Assembly (NCBI GenBank): GCA_021780755.1
Contig: JAJXYF010000039.1
Location: 35,521-99,520, forward strand
DNA length: 64,000 nucleotides
Source: Deltaproteobacteria bacterium
Lineage (GTDB): Bacteria > Desulfobacterota > Binatia > Binatales > Binataceae
Direction of reading: 5' to 3'
In this document: piece by piece, positions 45,927 through 54,001 of the stretch
How the letters are laid out: every line of letters begins with the position of its first letter
How positions within the stretch are numbered: the stretch's first letter is position 1
Position numbers and translations under genes: made by a program
The notes under the pieces: generated by a model
What the model saw: the letters and a program-made list of their open reading frames with translations, nothing else
The model's database searches: none
What the model was told of the DNA's origin: nothing

Positions 45927-47492
45927 TCAATGGCGGAAGTGGCGGACGCCCGTAAAGACCATCGCAAGGCCGAACTTGTCGGCGGCGGCGATCACTTCGT
46001 CGTCGCGCACGGCGCCACCGGGCTGCGCGATCGCGGTGGCGCCGGCCTCGGCCGCGAGGGTCGGGCCGTCGGGGAACGGGAACAGCGCCTCCGAGACCAG
46101 CACGGAGCCCTTGAGCGAGACGCCGAGGCGCGCCGCCTTTTCGCGCGCCGCGTACACCGGGTCGATGCGCGAGGTGGCGCCGCCGCCGACCGCCAGCGTG
46201 CGATCCTCGGCGACGAAGGCGATCGCGTTGGATTTGACGTGTTTGCAGACGCGGATGCCGAAGGCGAGCGCGCGCATCTCGGCCGCGGTCGGCGCGCGTT
46301 TGGTGACGACCTTGCCCGCGTTGGGGTCCTCGATGCTTAGGTCGGGAGTCTGCACGAGCAAGCCGCCAACCACTTTTTTCAGGTCGAGTTCGTCGCGCTT
46401 GATGGCCTCGGGATGGAAGCGCATGACACGGCGATTTTTCTTCTTGCGCAGGAACTCGATGACCTCGGGCGGATAGTCCGGGGCGATCAGCACTTCGGTA
46501 AAGAGTTCGTCCACGGCGCGCGCGAACGCGAGGTCCCAGGGCCGGTTGCTGATGATGATGCCGCCGAAGGGCGAATCGGGATCGGTCGCGAAGGCCTTGT
46601 CCCAGGCGGCCTTGAGCGTCGGACCGACGCCGACTCCGCAGGGCGTATTGTGTTTGAGAATCGCGACCACCGCCTCGGAATAGTCGGCGAATTCGATGAT
46701 CAGATTGATCGCGGAGCTGATGTCGAAGACGTTGTTGAAGGAAAGCTCCTTGCCGTGGAGTTGTTCGGCGATGCGCGGGAAGTCGCCGTAGAGCGCGCCG
46801 ATCTGATGGGGGTTCTCGCCGTAGCGCAACATCTGGGCACGCGGCAACGAGAGGCTGAAGGTATCGCCGAGCGGACCGGCTTCGCCGCCGGCGAAGCTGC
46901 CGAGATAGTTGGAGATGGCGCAATCGTAGGCGGTGACGCGAGCGAAGGCCTTGCGCGCGAGACGCCAGCGGGTTTCGCCCGAGATGAAGCCATCGTTATC
47001 GTCGAGTTCGCGAATGATCGCGGGGTAGTCCGCAGGATCGACCACGACCGCCACGCCGGCGTGATTCTTGGCCGCCGCGCGCACCAGCGTGGGACCGCCG
47101 ATATCGATATTTTCGATGGCCTCCTCGAGTGTGACGCCGGGGCGCGCGACGGTCTGCTCGAAGGGATAGAAGTTGACGACGACGAGATCGATCGGCTCGA
47201 AGCCGTGGCGCCCCATCTCGCGCTGATGGGCCGGGTCGTCGCGCTTGGCGAGGATGCCGCCGTGGATTTTCGGGTGGAGCGTCTTGACGCGTCCGCCGAG
47301 AATCTCGGGAAAATCGGTGAACTCCTCGACCGACTTGACGGCGACGCCGACGAGCTTGAGGGCGGCCTGCGTACCGCCGGTCGAGAGCATCTCGACCTCG
47401 TGGCGCTCGAGCGTTTTGGCGAGTTCCACCAGCCCGTTCTTATCCGACACGCCGAGCAGCGCCCGGCCGATTTTTATGCTGTCCGATGCCAT
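45927..47492 (-). CDS. purH: Bifunctional AICAR transformylase/IMP cyclohydrolase PurH
   Basis: A 521-residue enzyme for the last two steps of IMP synthesis. The N-terminal cyclohydrolase domain (1-200) has LLGVSDKNGLVEL and GGRVKTLHPKIHGG. The C-terminal transformylase has MLRYGENPHQ, VAILKHNTPCGVG and the terminal GVRHFRH, where the Lys-His and C-terminal His are catalytic. Seven bases separate it from alr, and 269 bases from purD. Confidence 0.96.
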   Translation of the reverse strand: MASDSIKIGRALLGVSDKNGLVELAKTLERHEVEMLSTGGTQAALKLVGVAVKSVEEFTDFPEILGGRVKTLHPKIHGGILAKRDDPAHQREMGRHGFEPIDLVVVNFYPFEQTVARPGVTLEEAIENIDIGGPTLVRAAAKNHAGVAVVVDPADYPAIIRELDDNDGFISGETRWRLARKAFARVTAYDCAISNYLGSFAGGEAGPLGDTFSLSLPRAQMLRYGENPHQIGALYGDFPRIAEQLHGKELSFNNVFDISSAINLIIEFADYSEAVVAILKHNTPCGVGVGPTLKAAWDKAFATDPDSPFGGIIISNRPWDLAFARAVDELFTEVLIAPDYPPEVIEFLRKKKNRRVMRFHPEAIKRDELDLKKVVGGLLVQTPDLSIEDPNAGKVVTKRAPTAAEMRALAFGIRVCKHVKSNAIAFVAEDRTLAVGGGATSRIDPVYAAREKAARLGVSLKGSVLVSEALFPFPDGPTLAAEAGATAIAQPGGAVRDDEVIAAADKFGLAMVFTGVRHFRH

Positions 47493-47499
47493 GGTGATT

Positions 47500-48627
47500 T
47501 TATCTCCGATAGATGCGTGGAACGCGCCGTCCGACCGTACAGAGCATCTCGTAGGAGATGGTCTGCGCGAGCCGCGCGATGTCGTTCACACTGATGATCG
47601 CTTCACCGGCGCCGCCCCACAAGATGACTTCGTCGCCGATTTGAGCGCCGGGGACCTCGGTCAGATCGACCATCGTCAAGTCCATGCACACCGCACCGAC
47701 GATCGGGGCGCGACGGCCGCGGATGAGCACCTCGCCACCGTGCTGGAGGCCGCGACGATAACCGTCGGCATAGCCGACGGCGAGCACGCCGATAACGCTT
47801 TCGCGCGGGGCGACGAAGGTATGCCCGTAGCTGACGCCGCTGCCGGCGGGAACGCGTTTGACTTGCAGCACGCGGGTCTTGAAGGTCATCACGGGGCGCA
47901 ACTCGACGTGGTCGCGCACGGCCTGCACCGGCGGCATCCCGTAGAGCGCGAGGCCGGGGCGCATCAGGGTGAAATGGGCGTCGGCCCGCAGCACCATCGC
48001 GGCCGAATTGGCGACGTGGCGCACGGGAAGTTTGAGGCCGGCGGCATGCAATGTCGCGAGCGCGTCGCGAAAGACAGTGAGTTGGCGGTCGGTGATCGGG
48101 CTTGCGGGATCGCCGGCGTTGGCCAGCAGCGAGCCCGCCCCTTCAACGGTCAACGATGGCGCGCGGCGCAATCGCTCGATCGCCTCGGCGAGGTCGGCGG
48201 GCAGGATGCCGAGGCGCGTCGAGCCGGTGTCGATTTCGAGATGGACCGGAAAGCCGCGGCGCCCCTGCGCATCGGCGGCGCGCTCGATCGGTTCGATCAG
48301 GGAGAGGTCAAAGATCGGCGCGATCAGATCGAGGGTGACAATCTCGGGCGCCTGATCGGCGAAATAACCGGCGAGCAGATAAATGCGATCGGCGACGCCC
48401 GCCGCGCGCAACTCGCGCGCTTCCTCGACGGTGGCGACGCCGAAATGTACGCAGCCCTCTTTGCACAGCGTGCGCGCGACTTCGACCGCGCCGTGACCGT
48501 AGGCGTCGGCCTTGACCACCGCCATGATCGAGGCGCCGTTGGCGTAAGCGCAGAGCGCGCGGTAATTCGCCCGGAGCGCGCCGAGGTCGATTTCCGCGAA
48601 AGTGGGCCGTCCACTCGGGATCGTCAT
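47500..48627 (-). CDS. alr: Alanine racemase
   Basis: A 375-residue fold-type III PLP enzyme that supplies D-alanine for cell wall. The PLP Lys (K39) lies in VVKADAYGHG, the second catalytic base Tyr in GSGVSYGHTF, and LRPGLALYGMPP is the usual block. At the position of the conserved TH-F-A segment after beta strand 5 it reads AGSLLANAG, so the conserved His that stacks over PLP appears replaced by Leu. Activity may still hold. It leads alr-purH. Confidence 0.92.
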   Translation of the reverse strand: MTIPSGRPTFAEIDLGALRANYRALCAYANGASIMAVVKADAYGHGAVEVARTLCKEGCVHFGVATVEEARELRAAGVADRIYLLAGYFADQAPEIVTLDLIAPIFDLSLIEPIERAADAQGRRGFPVHLEIDTGSTRLGILPADLAEAIERLRRAPSLTVEGAGSLLANAGDPASPITDRQLTVFRDALATLHAAGLKLPVRHVANSAAMVLRADAHFTLMRPGLALYGMPPVQAVRDHVELRPVMTFKTRVLQVKRVPAGSGVSYGHTFVAPRESVIGVLAVGYADGYRRGLQHGGEVLIRGRRAPIVGAVCMDLTMVDLTEVPGAQIGDEVILWGGAGEAIISVNDIARLAQTISYEMLCTVGRRVPRIYRR

Positions 48628-48814
48628 AGAGCCGGATCGGGTCGTTGTTCCGAATTAGCTGGTGGCGCCGCAACGGCCCGCGACGACGCCACGCGCCCGA
48701 TCATCCGCCGCGCGGGGGCGGCACGCAATCGAGTCGAGTGGGTGAGTACTAATTGAATCAACAGGGCCGGCCCTGAAGTTAGGGTAACGGCGATCGAACT
48801 GATACCGTCACACG

Positions 48815-49081
48815 ATGAAGACAAGACATTTCGCAGCACTGGCCCTGATGGGCTGGTATCTGATTGTGCCGCCGACCACGAGAATCTGGTGGGTCGGGCC
48901 GGAACGCACCGACAACACCGCGCAGATGAGCAAATGGACGATCGAGCAGTCCTTCGACAAGGCGGGGCTGTGCCAGGATGCGCGGTTGGCCACGGAGCGG
49001 ATCTCCGCGGACGCGGCGATCCGGATGAGTAGCGCGGTTTGCATTTCGAGCGACGATCCGCGCCTCAATTCTCCGATATAG
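48815..49081 (+). CDS. Small secreted or membrane-anchored protein, unknown function
   Basis: An 88-residue protein with a signal-like start (MKTRHFAALALMGWYLIVPP), a conserved-looking middle (SKWTIEQSFDKAGLCQDAR) and a second Cys in AVCISSDDPRL. I have seen this arrangement in short hypothetical proteins of Acidobacteria-like genomes: leader, SFDxAxxC, and a later C with DDPRL. The two Cys may pair outside the cytoplasm. No function is known. Confidence 0.65.
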   Translation: MKTRHFAALALMGWYLIVPPTTRIWWVGPERTDNTAQMSKWTIEQSFDKAGLCQDARLATERISADAAIRMSSAVCISSDDPRLNSPI

Positions 49082-49261
49082 GCACCAACCTCCTACCAGA
49101 TTCGCTCAGATTGAGTCGGTTTATATAATTGGGACGGGTACCCGCGGGTGGGGACGTTCTCAATCCATCAGGGGCGAGTTTTCAGGCGACGAATATTCGG
49201 CGCGACGAATTACGAGCGCCGCTTTTTGACAGGCGCGAGCCGGCGGTGGTATAGCTCGCGA

Positions 49262-49344
49262 TGGCTGGGGGCGTGCGCAAGCACTGAGAACTCGCAAGAG
49301 GACCCCTTGAACCTGATCCGGACAATGCCGGCGTAGGGAAGCCA
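49262..49344 (+). ncRNA. TPP riboswitch (THI element)
   Basis: The invariant pyrimidine-sensing motif CTGAGA is at 49284-49289. ACCCCTTGAACCTGATCCGG follows, and then AATGCCGGCGTAGGGAA, the signature of the pyrophosphate-binding arm. P1 pairs TGGCT (49262-49266) with AGCCA (49340-49344). It lies just upstream of thiS-thiG, as expected for thiamine diphosphate control. Confidence 0.95.
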
Positions 49345-49376
49345 GTCTAATGCGGAACGATCGGGTCCCGCAGTAC

Positions 49377-49405
49377 GGCCGCTTCCCCAAAAATCGGAAG
49401 CGGCC
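49377..49405 (+). promoter_or_regulatory. Expression-platform hairpin of the TPP riboswitch
   Basis: A perfect 10-bp stem (49377-49386 with 49396-49405) and a 9-base loop, followed by TTT and the thiS ATG at 49411. GGAAG in its 3' arm is the only Shine-Dalgarno candidate for thiS, 10 bases upstream, so the hairpin would hide the ribosome site. Premature termination is the alternative, but the T-run is short. Confidence 0.7.
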
Positions 49406-49410
49406 TTTCG

Positions 49411-49623
49411 ATGCCCATTGACTTTCAAATCACGCTCAACGGCGAGCCCTACGCCGTCAATGGGGACGCGCGGCTGATCGGGCTGATCGAAGGCCTGAAG
49501 CTCAAGCGCGGACGCGTGGCGGTCGAAATAAATCGCGAGATCGTGCCCAAGGCGCAATGGAGCAGCGTGACGCTGGCGCCGGGTGATATCGTGGAGATCG
49601 TAAACTTCGTCGGCGGTGGATGA
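49411..49623 (+). CDS. thiS: Sulfur carrier protein ThiS
   Basis: A 70-residue ubiquitin-like carrier with the required C-terminal Gly-Gly (NFVGGG). Its thiocarboxylate donates sulfur for the thiazole ring. ITLNGEPY and [11 protein letters not shown] are the usual blocks. It is the first gene under the TPP riboswitch and ends 37 bases before thiG. Confidence 0.93.
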   Translation: MPIDFQITLNGEPYAVNGDARLIGLIEGLKLKRGRVAVEINREIVPKAQWSSVTLAPGDIVEIVNFVGGG

Positions 49624-49660
49624 ACGCGCGCAGCGGCGGCGAGTCGCCAGGAAAATCAAG

Positions 49661-50437
49661 ATGAAAGACGACACTTTTGAACTGGCGGGCAAACGCTACA
49701 AATCGCGCCTGATCGTCGGCACGGGCAAGTATCGTGACTTCGCCGAGACCCGCGCGGCGATCGAGGAGAGCGGCGCCGAGATCGTGACGGTCGCGGTGCG
49801 CCGGGTGAATATCACCGACCCGAACAAGGAAAACCTGCTCGACTATATCGATCCCAAGAAGTGGCAAATCCTGCCCAACACGGCCGGCTGCTATACGGTG
49901 GAAGATGCGGTGCGCACGTGCCGGCTGGCGCGCGAAGCGGGGGTCGGCGACCTGGTGAAACTCGAAGTGATCGGCGACCAGGCGACGCTGTTTCCCGACG
50001 TGCCGGCGACGCTCGAGGCGGCGAGAATTTTAGTCAAGGACGGCTTCAAGGTGCTGCCGTATATCACCGACGATCCGGTCGCGTGTCTGCGGCTGGCCGA
50101 AATCGGATGCGCGGCGGTGATGCCGCTGGCGGCGCCGATCGGCTCGGGGATGGGGATTCGCAACCCGTTCAACCTGCGCATCATTTTGGAGCAGGCGAAG
50201 GTGCCGGTGATCGTCGATGCGGGCGTCGGCACAGCGTCGGATGCGGCCGAAGCGATGGAACTCGGATGCGACGGCCTGCTGATCAATTCGGCGATCGCGA
50301 GCGCGAAGGATCCAATCGCGATGGCCCGCGCGATGCGACTGGCGGTCGAAGCCGGACGACTCGCGTACGGGGCCGGGCGCATCGAGCAGAAGCTCTATGC
50401 GACGGCGTCGAGTCCGCTGAGCGGGCTGATTCGCTAG
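49661..50437 (+). CDS. thiG: Thiazole synthase ThiG
   Basis: A 258-residue TIM-barrel enzyme that builds thiazole phosphate from DXP, dehydroglycine and ThiS thiocarboxylate. [19 protein letters not shown] is the family start, LPNTAGCYT and [16 protein letters not shown] carry the Schiff-base Lys, and [14 protein letters not shown] and [15 protein letters not shown] are phosphate sites. AGGA lies 8 bases before the ATG at 49661; an upstream in-frame start would overlap thiS. Confidence 0.95.
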   Translation: MKDDTFELAGKRYKSRLIVGTGKYRDFAETRAAIEESGAEIVTVAVRRVNITDPNKENLLDYIDPKKWQILPNTAGCYTVEDAVRTCRLAREAGVGDLVKLEVIGDQATLFPDVPATLEAARILVKDGFKVLPYITDDPVACLRLAEIGCAAVMPLAAPIGSGMGIRNPFNLRIILEQAKVPVIVDAGVGTASDAAEAMELGCDGLLINSAIASAKDPIAMARAMRLAVEAGRLAYGAGRIEQKLYATASSPLSGLIR

Positions 50438-50548
50438 GGGTCGGGAGAGTTGTTGAAGAACTCAAAACCTATGGCTTCTTAAGAAATTGAAACCTTGCAA
50501 AGGTTTCAAGCTTCCCTTTAGTCAAGATCCGGGCTGCGCCCTGTGAAT
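50437..50548 (+). repeat. Dispersed intergenic repeat, copy F
   Basis: Full-length copy directly after thiG: GAGAGTTGTTGAAGAACTC, a Pyr/Pur tract, GAAACCTTGCAAAGGTTTC, AGCTTCCC and a GGGCTGCGCCC hairpin. It separates thiG from thiE and could end or slow the riboswitch transcript. Confidence 0.8.
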
Positions 50549-50688
50549 ACCTGGCGACGATTGGCGCTCGCCTTGCTCGGATGGGTGGTCGAGTCCCGAC
50601 TCTGAGAGAATAATCGATCGAAGCGACGTTCAAGATTTACCTGATCACGGACCGCAAGCTCGCGGCGGCGCGCGGCGGACTGATCGCG

Positions 50689-51285
50689 ATGACGGAGGCG
50701 GCGCTCGCCGCCGCACCACCGAGGACGGTCGCGCTGCAACTGCGCGAGAAAGACCTCGAGGCGGGAGAACTCGTCGCGCTGGCGCATGAGCTTCGCCCGC
50801 TCTGCGATCGTTATCGCGCGCGCTTGATGGTGAACGATCGAATCGACGTGGCGATCGCGGCGCACGCCGACGGCGTCCATCTGCCGGCGGATTCGTTCGC
50901 GGTCGCCGATGCGCGCACGCTGATGGGGGCTGGCGGACTAATTGGCGTATCGACCCATGACGAGGCCGAAGTAATCGCGGCGGCGCGGGCCGGCGCGGAC
51001 TTCGTGGTGTACGGGCCGGTCTTCGATCCGCTATCGAAGGCGAGCTATACGGCCGCGCGCGGTGCGGAGCGGTTGAATGCGGTAGTGCGCGCCGCGGCGA
51101 TCCCGGTGTTCGCGCTGGGCGGAATCACCGCAAGTCGCGTCCGCGAACTGGGCGTCGCGGATGGGAGCGCCGACGCGCGCGGCCACGCGATGCGTGCGGC
51201 GGGCGTTGCGGTGATCGGCTCGATCTATGCCGCGCCGGATCCAGCCGCCGCGATGCGCGAACTGGTGAATGCGATCGCGTCGTGA
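50689..51285 (+). CDS. thiE: Thiamine-phosphate synthase ThiE (start uncertain)
   Basis: A ThiE TIM barrel that couples HMP diphosphate and thiazole phosphate. VALQLREKDL, RLMVNDRIDVAIAAHADGVHLP, GVSTHDEAEVIAAARAGADFVVYGPVF and ALGGITASRV are typical. The first ATG (50689) would remove strand 1, but the expected FKIYLITDRKL is encoded in frame just upstream (50629-50661) after the stop at 50611. No ATG, GTG or TTG lies between. An ATC at 50617 has GAGAG 8 bases upstream, and a CTG at 50641 is another option. A rare start codon or a small mutation or sequence error is likely. Confidence 0.82.
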   Translation: MTEAALAAAPPRTVALQLREKDLEAGELVALAHELRPLCDRYRARLMVNDRIDVAIAAHADGVHLPADSFAVADARTLMGAGGLIGVSTHDEAEVIAAARAGADFVVYGPVFDPLSKASYTAARGAERLNAVVRAAAIPVFALGGITASRVRELGVADGSADARGHAMRAAGVAVIGSIYAAPDPAAAMRELVNAIAS

Positions 51286-51347
51286 TGACGCGCTTCCTCG
51301 GCGACGCGGTCGAAGCGAAATCGGAGCTCGGAGGAAAATCAAAATAA

Positions 51348-52130
51348 TCAGAGGCGTTTCAGGACGGCGAACCAGCGGCCGTCGCATTCCGCAAGCGGGC
51401 GCGTGAACGAAAGGTCGGGATAGCACGCGATCAGAGAAAAACATCCGGAGGCGCGCGATAGCAAATCCATCAGGGGCGGCGTGGTGTAGCGCACCGGAAT
51501 CAGATCGCGGGTAACGACCGGGCGGCCGGGGAAGCGAATCGTACATTCGAGTTCGTAGATGGAGTGCAGTGGTTCATACCACCCGATGGGGCGATGGAAT
51601 TCGCGCACGTCGATGCGGAGCGCGCCGATTTTCACTGTGCGCGCACGCCACAGGCGGCGGCGCTTGACCAGATCGACACCGTCGTGGCGATCGACGTCGA
51701 TGCAAAAGAGGCCGCCGCGTTTGAGCGTCGCCGCGACCGCCTTGAAATGCGCGATCAGGGCGGCGTTGGTAGTGAGCACGGGGAAGGTCTCGCACATGAA
51801 GATGGCGGCGTCGAAGGGGCGTTCGGGAAGGGTGAAGCGCTCGATTTTGCGGCGATAGAAGCGGATCGAATCGAGGCGGCGCGATTCGGCGCGACCCGCC
51901 GAAATCATCGCGGGGGAGTCGTCGATGCCGACCGCCTGGATTCCAGTGCGGGCGAAAATCTGTCCGTGCGGCGAGTTGCCGCACGCGATATCGAGGACGC
52001 GGATAACCGGACGCGGGTAATGGCGGCGCCAGATTTCGCGCAAGAATGCGGCCTCGTGTTCGATTTCCCCGGGACGTTCCATGTGGACGCGGCGGAAGAT
52101 GTCGGGGAATTGGTAGATGCTCGGCTCCAT
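51348..52130 (-). CDS. SAM-dependent class I methyltransferase
   Basis: A 260-residue methyltransferase with the SAM motif VLDIACGNSPHGQIFA and the acidic strand-2 end (AVGIDDSPAMI). FDAAIFMCETFPVL and LKRGGLFCIDV are the later motifs. The C-terminal half has a beta-rich insert (RPIGWYEPLHSIYELECTIR) typical of small-molecule enzymes. Its substrate is unknown. The ATG at 52128-52130 begins MEPSIYQFPDIF; the open frame continues 164 codons upstream only as an antisense shadow. Confidence 0.82.
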   Translation of the reverse strand: MEPSIYQFPDIFRRVHMERPGEIEHEAAFLREIWRRHYPRPVIRVLDIACGNSPHGQIFARTGIQAVGIDDSPAMISAGRAESRRLDSIRFYRRKIERFTLPERPFDAAIFMCETFPVLTTNAALIAHFKAVAATLKRGGLFCIDVDRHDGVDLVKRRRLWRARTVKIGALRIDVREFHRPIGWYEPLHSIYELECTIRFPGRPVVTRDLIPVRYTTPPLMDLLSRASGCFSLIACYPDLSFTRPLAECDGRWFAVLKRL

Positions 52131-52331
52131 GCGGCGAAGTTTAGCGGCGGCGTTGGCGACTGCCAAAGGGCGGCGGCCGCCGCGCGAATGAAGGGCCGGC
52201 TGGATCGCACCGCGGCGCGCGCCGACCGCGCGTTGGGTGAAGCACGCCACGGGCTTGAAGCGCGGCGCGAAAGAGCGTGATAATGCGCCCGCTTCGTCGA
52301 AGCACATCTTTTGGTGCGGAGGTTCGTGACC

Positions 52332-53540
52332 ATGAGCAAGCCGCTCGAGGGAATCAAAGTTATCGAGATCGCGCAGGAGATCCAGGGGCCATTCGCGGGA
52401 CTGTTCCTGGCCGATATGGGCGCCGAAATCACCAAGGTCGAAAACCGCGAGACCGGCGATCTGAGCCGGTGGCTGCTGGCCGGGCTGATCGGGCGGCCGG
52501 AGATGAAGAACGCGAACGTCTCGCATTATTTTATCGCGATGAACCGGGGCAAGCGGAGCATCACGGTCGATCTGAAGAAAAAAGAAGGTATCGAAGTGGT
52601 GAAGCGGTTGGTCGCGACGCACGACGTGCTGCTGACGAACTATCGGCCGGGCGTGCTCGATCGGCTGGGGCTCGGGTATGAGGACGTGCGCAAGCTCAAT
52701 CCGAAGATCGTGTATGCGCAGGCGAGTTCGTGGGGGCCACGCGGTCCGTGGGTCTCGCGGCCGAGTCGCGACACGCTGGCGCAGGCGGCGAGCGGATTGA
52801 TGTCGAAGACCGGGATGGAATCGGATCCGCCGCTGGCGGCGGGCGCGGCGATTGCGGACCAGACCGGCGCGTTGACGCTGGCGGGCGGCGTGATGGCGGC
52901 GCTGTTCGCGCGCGAACGCACGGGGAAGAGTCAGAAGGTCGATGCGTCAATTTACGGCACTATGATCGCGTCGCAGGGTTTCGAGCTGAACTACGCGTCG
53001 CTGACCGGGGAGGAGCCGGCGCGCGCGGGCCGGGGCCATCCATTTTTGCACGGCGTGTGGGGTGCGTTTCGCACCAAGGACAGCTTCATCTGCATCGCGG
53101 GCGTCGATGACAAGCGATGGGCGGACTTCTGCCGCATCATGGGGATCCAGGAGATTCAGAACGACCCCGAATTCGAGAACGCGACCCGCAACTTTCATGG
53201 CGCGAAGATCGAAAAGATCCTCGATGGCATCTTCCCGAACAAGACCACGCGCGAATGGCTCGCCGAGCTGACCGCGGCGGACATCCTGGTGACGGAAGTC
53301 GCGACGCATCAGCAGGTGCTCAAAAGCGAACAGGCGCGGGCCAATGGGTACCTGCTCGACCTGGAGCATCCGGTGGCGGGCAAAATTACGGTGACGGGAT
53401 GTCCGGTGTCGCTCAATGGGGAGATCGCGACGGAGGCGAAGCCGGTGCCGGAACACGGACAGCATACGGAGGAAATCCTGCTCGAGCTGGGCTATTCATG
53501 GGAGGAAATTGGAGCGCTGCGCGAAGCTGAGGCGGTGTGA
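52332..53540 (+). CDS. Family III CoA-transferase
   Basis: A 402-residue CaiB/BaiF-family enzyme. GIKVIEIAQEIQGPFAGLFL and DMGAEITKVE are the N-terminal CoA-binding blocks, and the catalytic Asp is expected in AIADQTGALTLAGG. FIAMNRGKRSITVDL and TREWLAELTAADI are conserved in the family. It is the third such gene here and is only distantly similar to the two at 16471 and 28002. GGAGG lies 9 bases before the ATG at 52332. Neighbours do not indicate the substrate. Confidence 0.88.
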   Translation: MSKPLEGIKVIEIAQEIQGPFAGLFLADMGAEITKVENRETGDLSRWLLAGLIGRPEMKNANVSHYFIAMNRGKRSITVDLKKKEGIEVVKRLVATHDVLLTNYRPGVLDRLGLGYEDVRKLNPKIVYAQASSWGPRGPWVSRPSRDTLAQAASGLMSKTGMESDPPLAAGAAIADQTGALTLAGGVMAALFARERTGKSQKVDASIYGTMIASQGFELNYASLTGEEPARAGRGHPFLHGVWGAFRTKDSFICIAGVDDKRWADFCRIMGIQEIQNDPEFENATRNFHGAKIEKILDGIFPNKTTREWLAELTAADILVTEVATHQQVLKSEQARANGYLLDLEHPVAGKITVTGCPVSLNGEIATEAKPVPEHGQHTEEILLELGYSWEEIGALREAEAV

Positions 53541-53604
53541 GCGGCGGGCGTCGCGAAGGCGGGCGCTAACGGGCTGGCGAGTCCGTGGGAATCGCGAGGC
53601 ACTC

Positions 53605-53631
53605 TTGTCCGCCCTGCCCGGCTGATATACT
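53605..53631 (+). promoter_or_regulatory. Promoter of tRNA-Arg(CCG)
   Basis: TTGTCC (53605-53610) is 15 bases from TATACT (53626-53631), or CTTGTC is 16 bases from it. The tRNA begins 24 bases after the -10. Confidence 0.5.
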
Positions 53632-53655
53632 GCTTTCGGCAGTCGCCCCTCTTAC

Positions 53656-53727
53656 GCCCCGGTAGTGAAAAGGACATCACGGAGGTCTCCGGAACCTCAA
53701 GTCCGGGTTCGATTCCCGGCCGGGGCA
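53656..53727 (+). tRNA. tRNA-Arg (anticodon CCG)
   Basis: A full cloverleaf can be drawn. The 7-bp acceptor GCCCCGG pairs with CCGGGGC. The D stem is GTGA/TCAC, the anticodon stem GAGGT/ACCTC with loop CTCCGGA (anticodon CCG, reading CGG), and the T arm CCGGG-TTCGATT-CCCGG, with discriminator A. CCA is not encoded. Its 3' end forms the left half of a 41-bp direct repeat. Confidence 0.95.
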
Positions 53728-53740
53728 TTTCGCTAAACCG
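53700..53740 (+). repeat. attL: 41-bp direct repeat overlapping the tRNA-Arg 3' end
   Basis: A perfect 41-bp copy of 56965-57005. It begins in the tRNA variable/T arm and continues 13 bases past the discriminator base. Integration into the 3' end of tRNA genes by tyrosine recombinases leaves exactly this pattern, with the tRNA restored on one side. Confidence 0.88.
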
Positions 53741-54001
53741 CCCTTCGCCCGGAAGCGACTGTCAGGCGTTTGCTCACATTTATAGGCCACGGTGACTGTC
53801 ATGATGGCTTCCTCAACTGCGATCCCATCTCGGAAAGGAAGTAGCGGGCGGGTGTATAAGGGTTGCGACGACAGGCCCTTGAATGCCATCGTTTGGGACG
53901 GTCTCTGCCGCACTTCGAGCTTCCGTGACGCTTGACGATTCGGACAAGGTCATGCCGCTCAAGCCATGTTGGTCGATTCGTAGACCCACGCACAAATCCA
54001 T

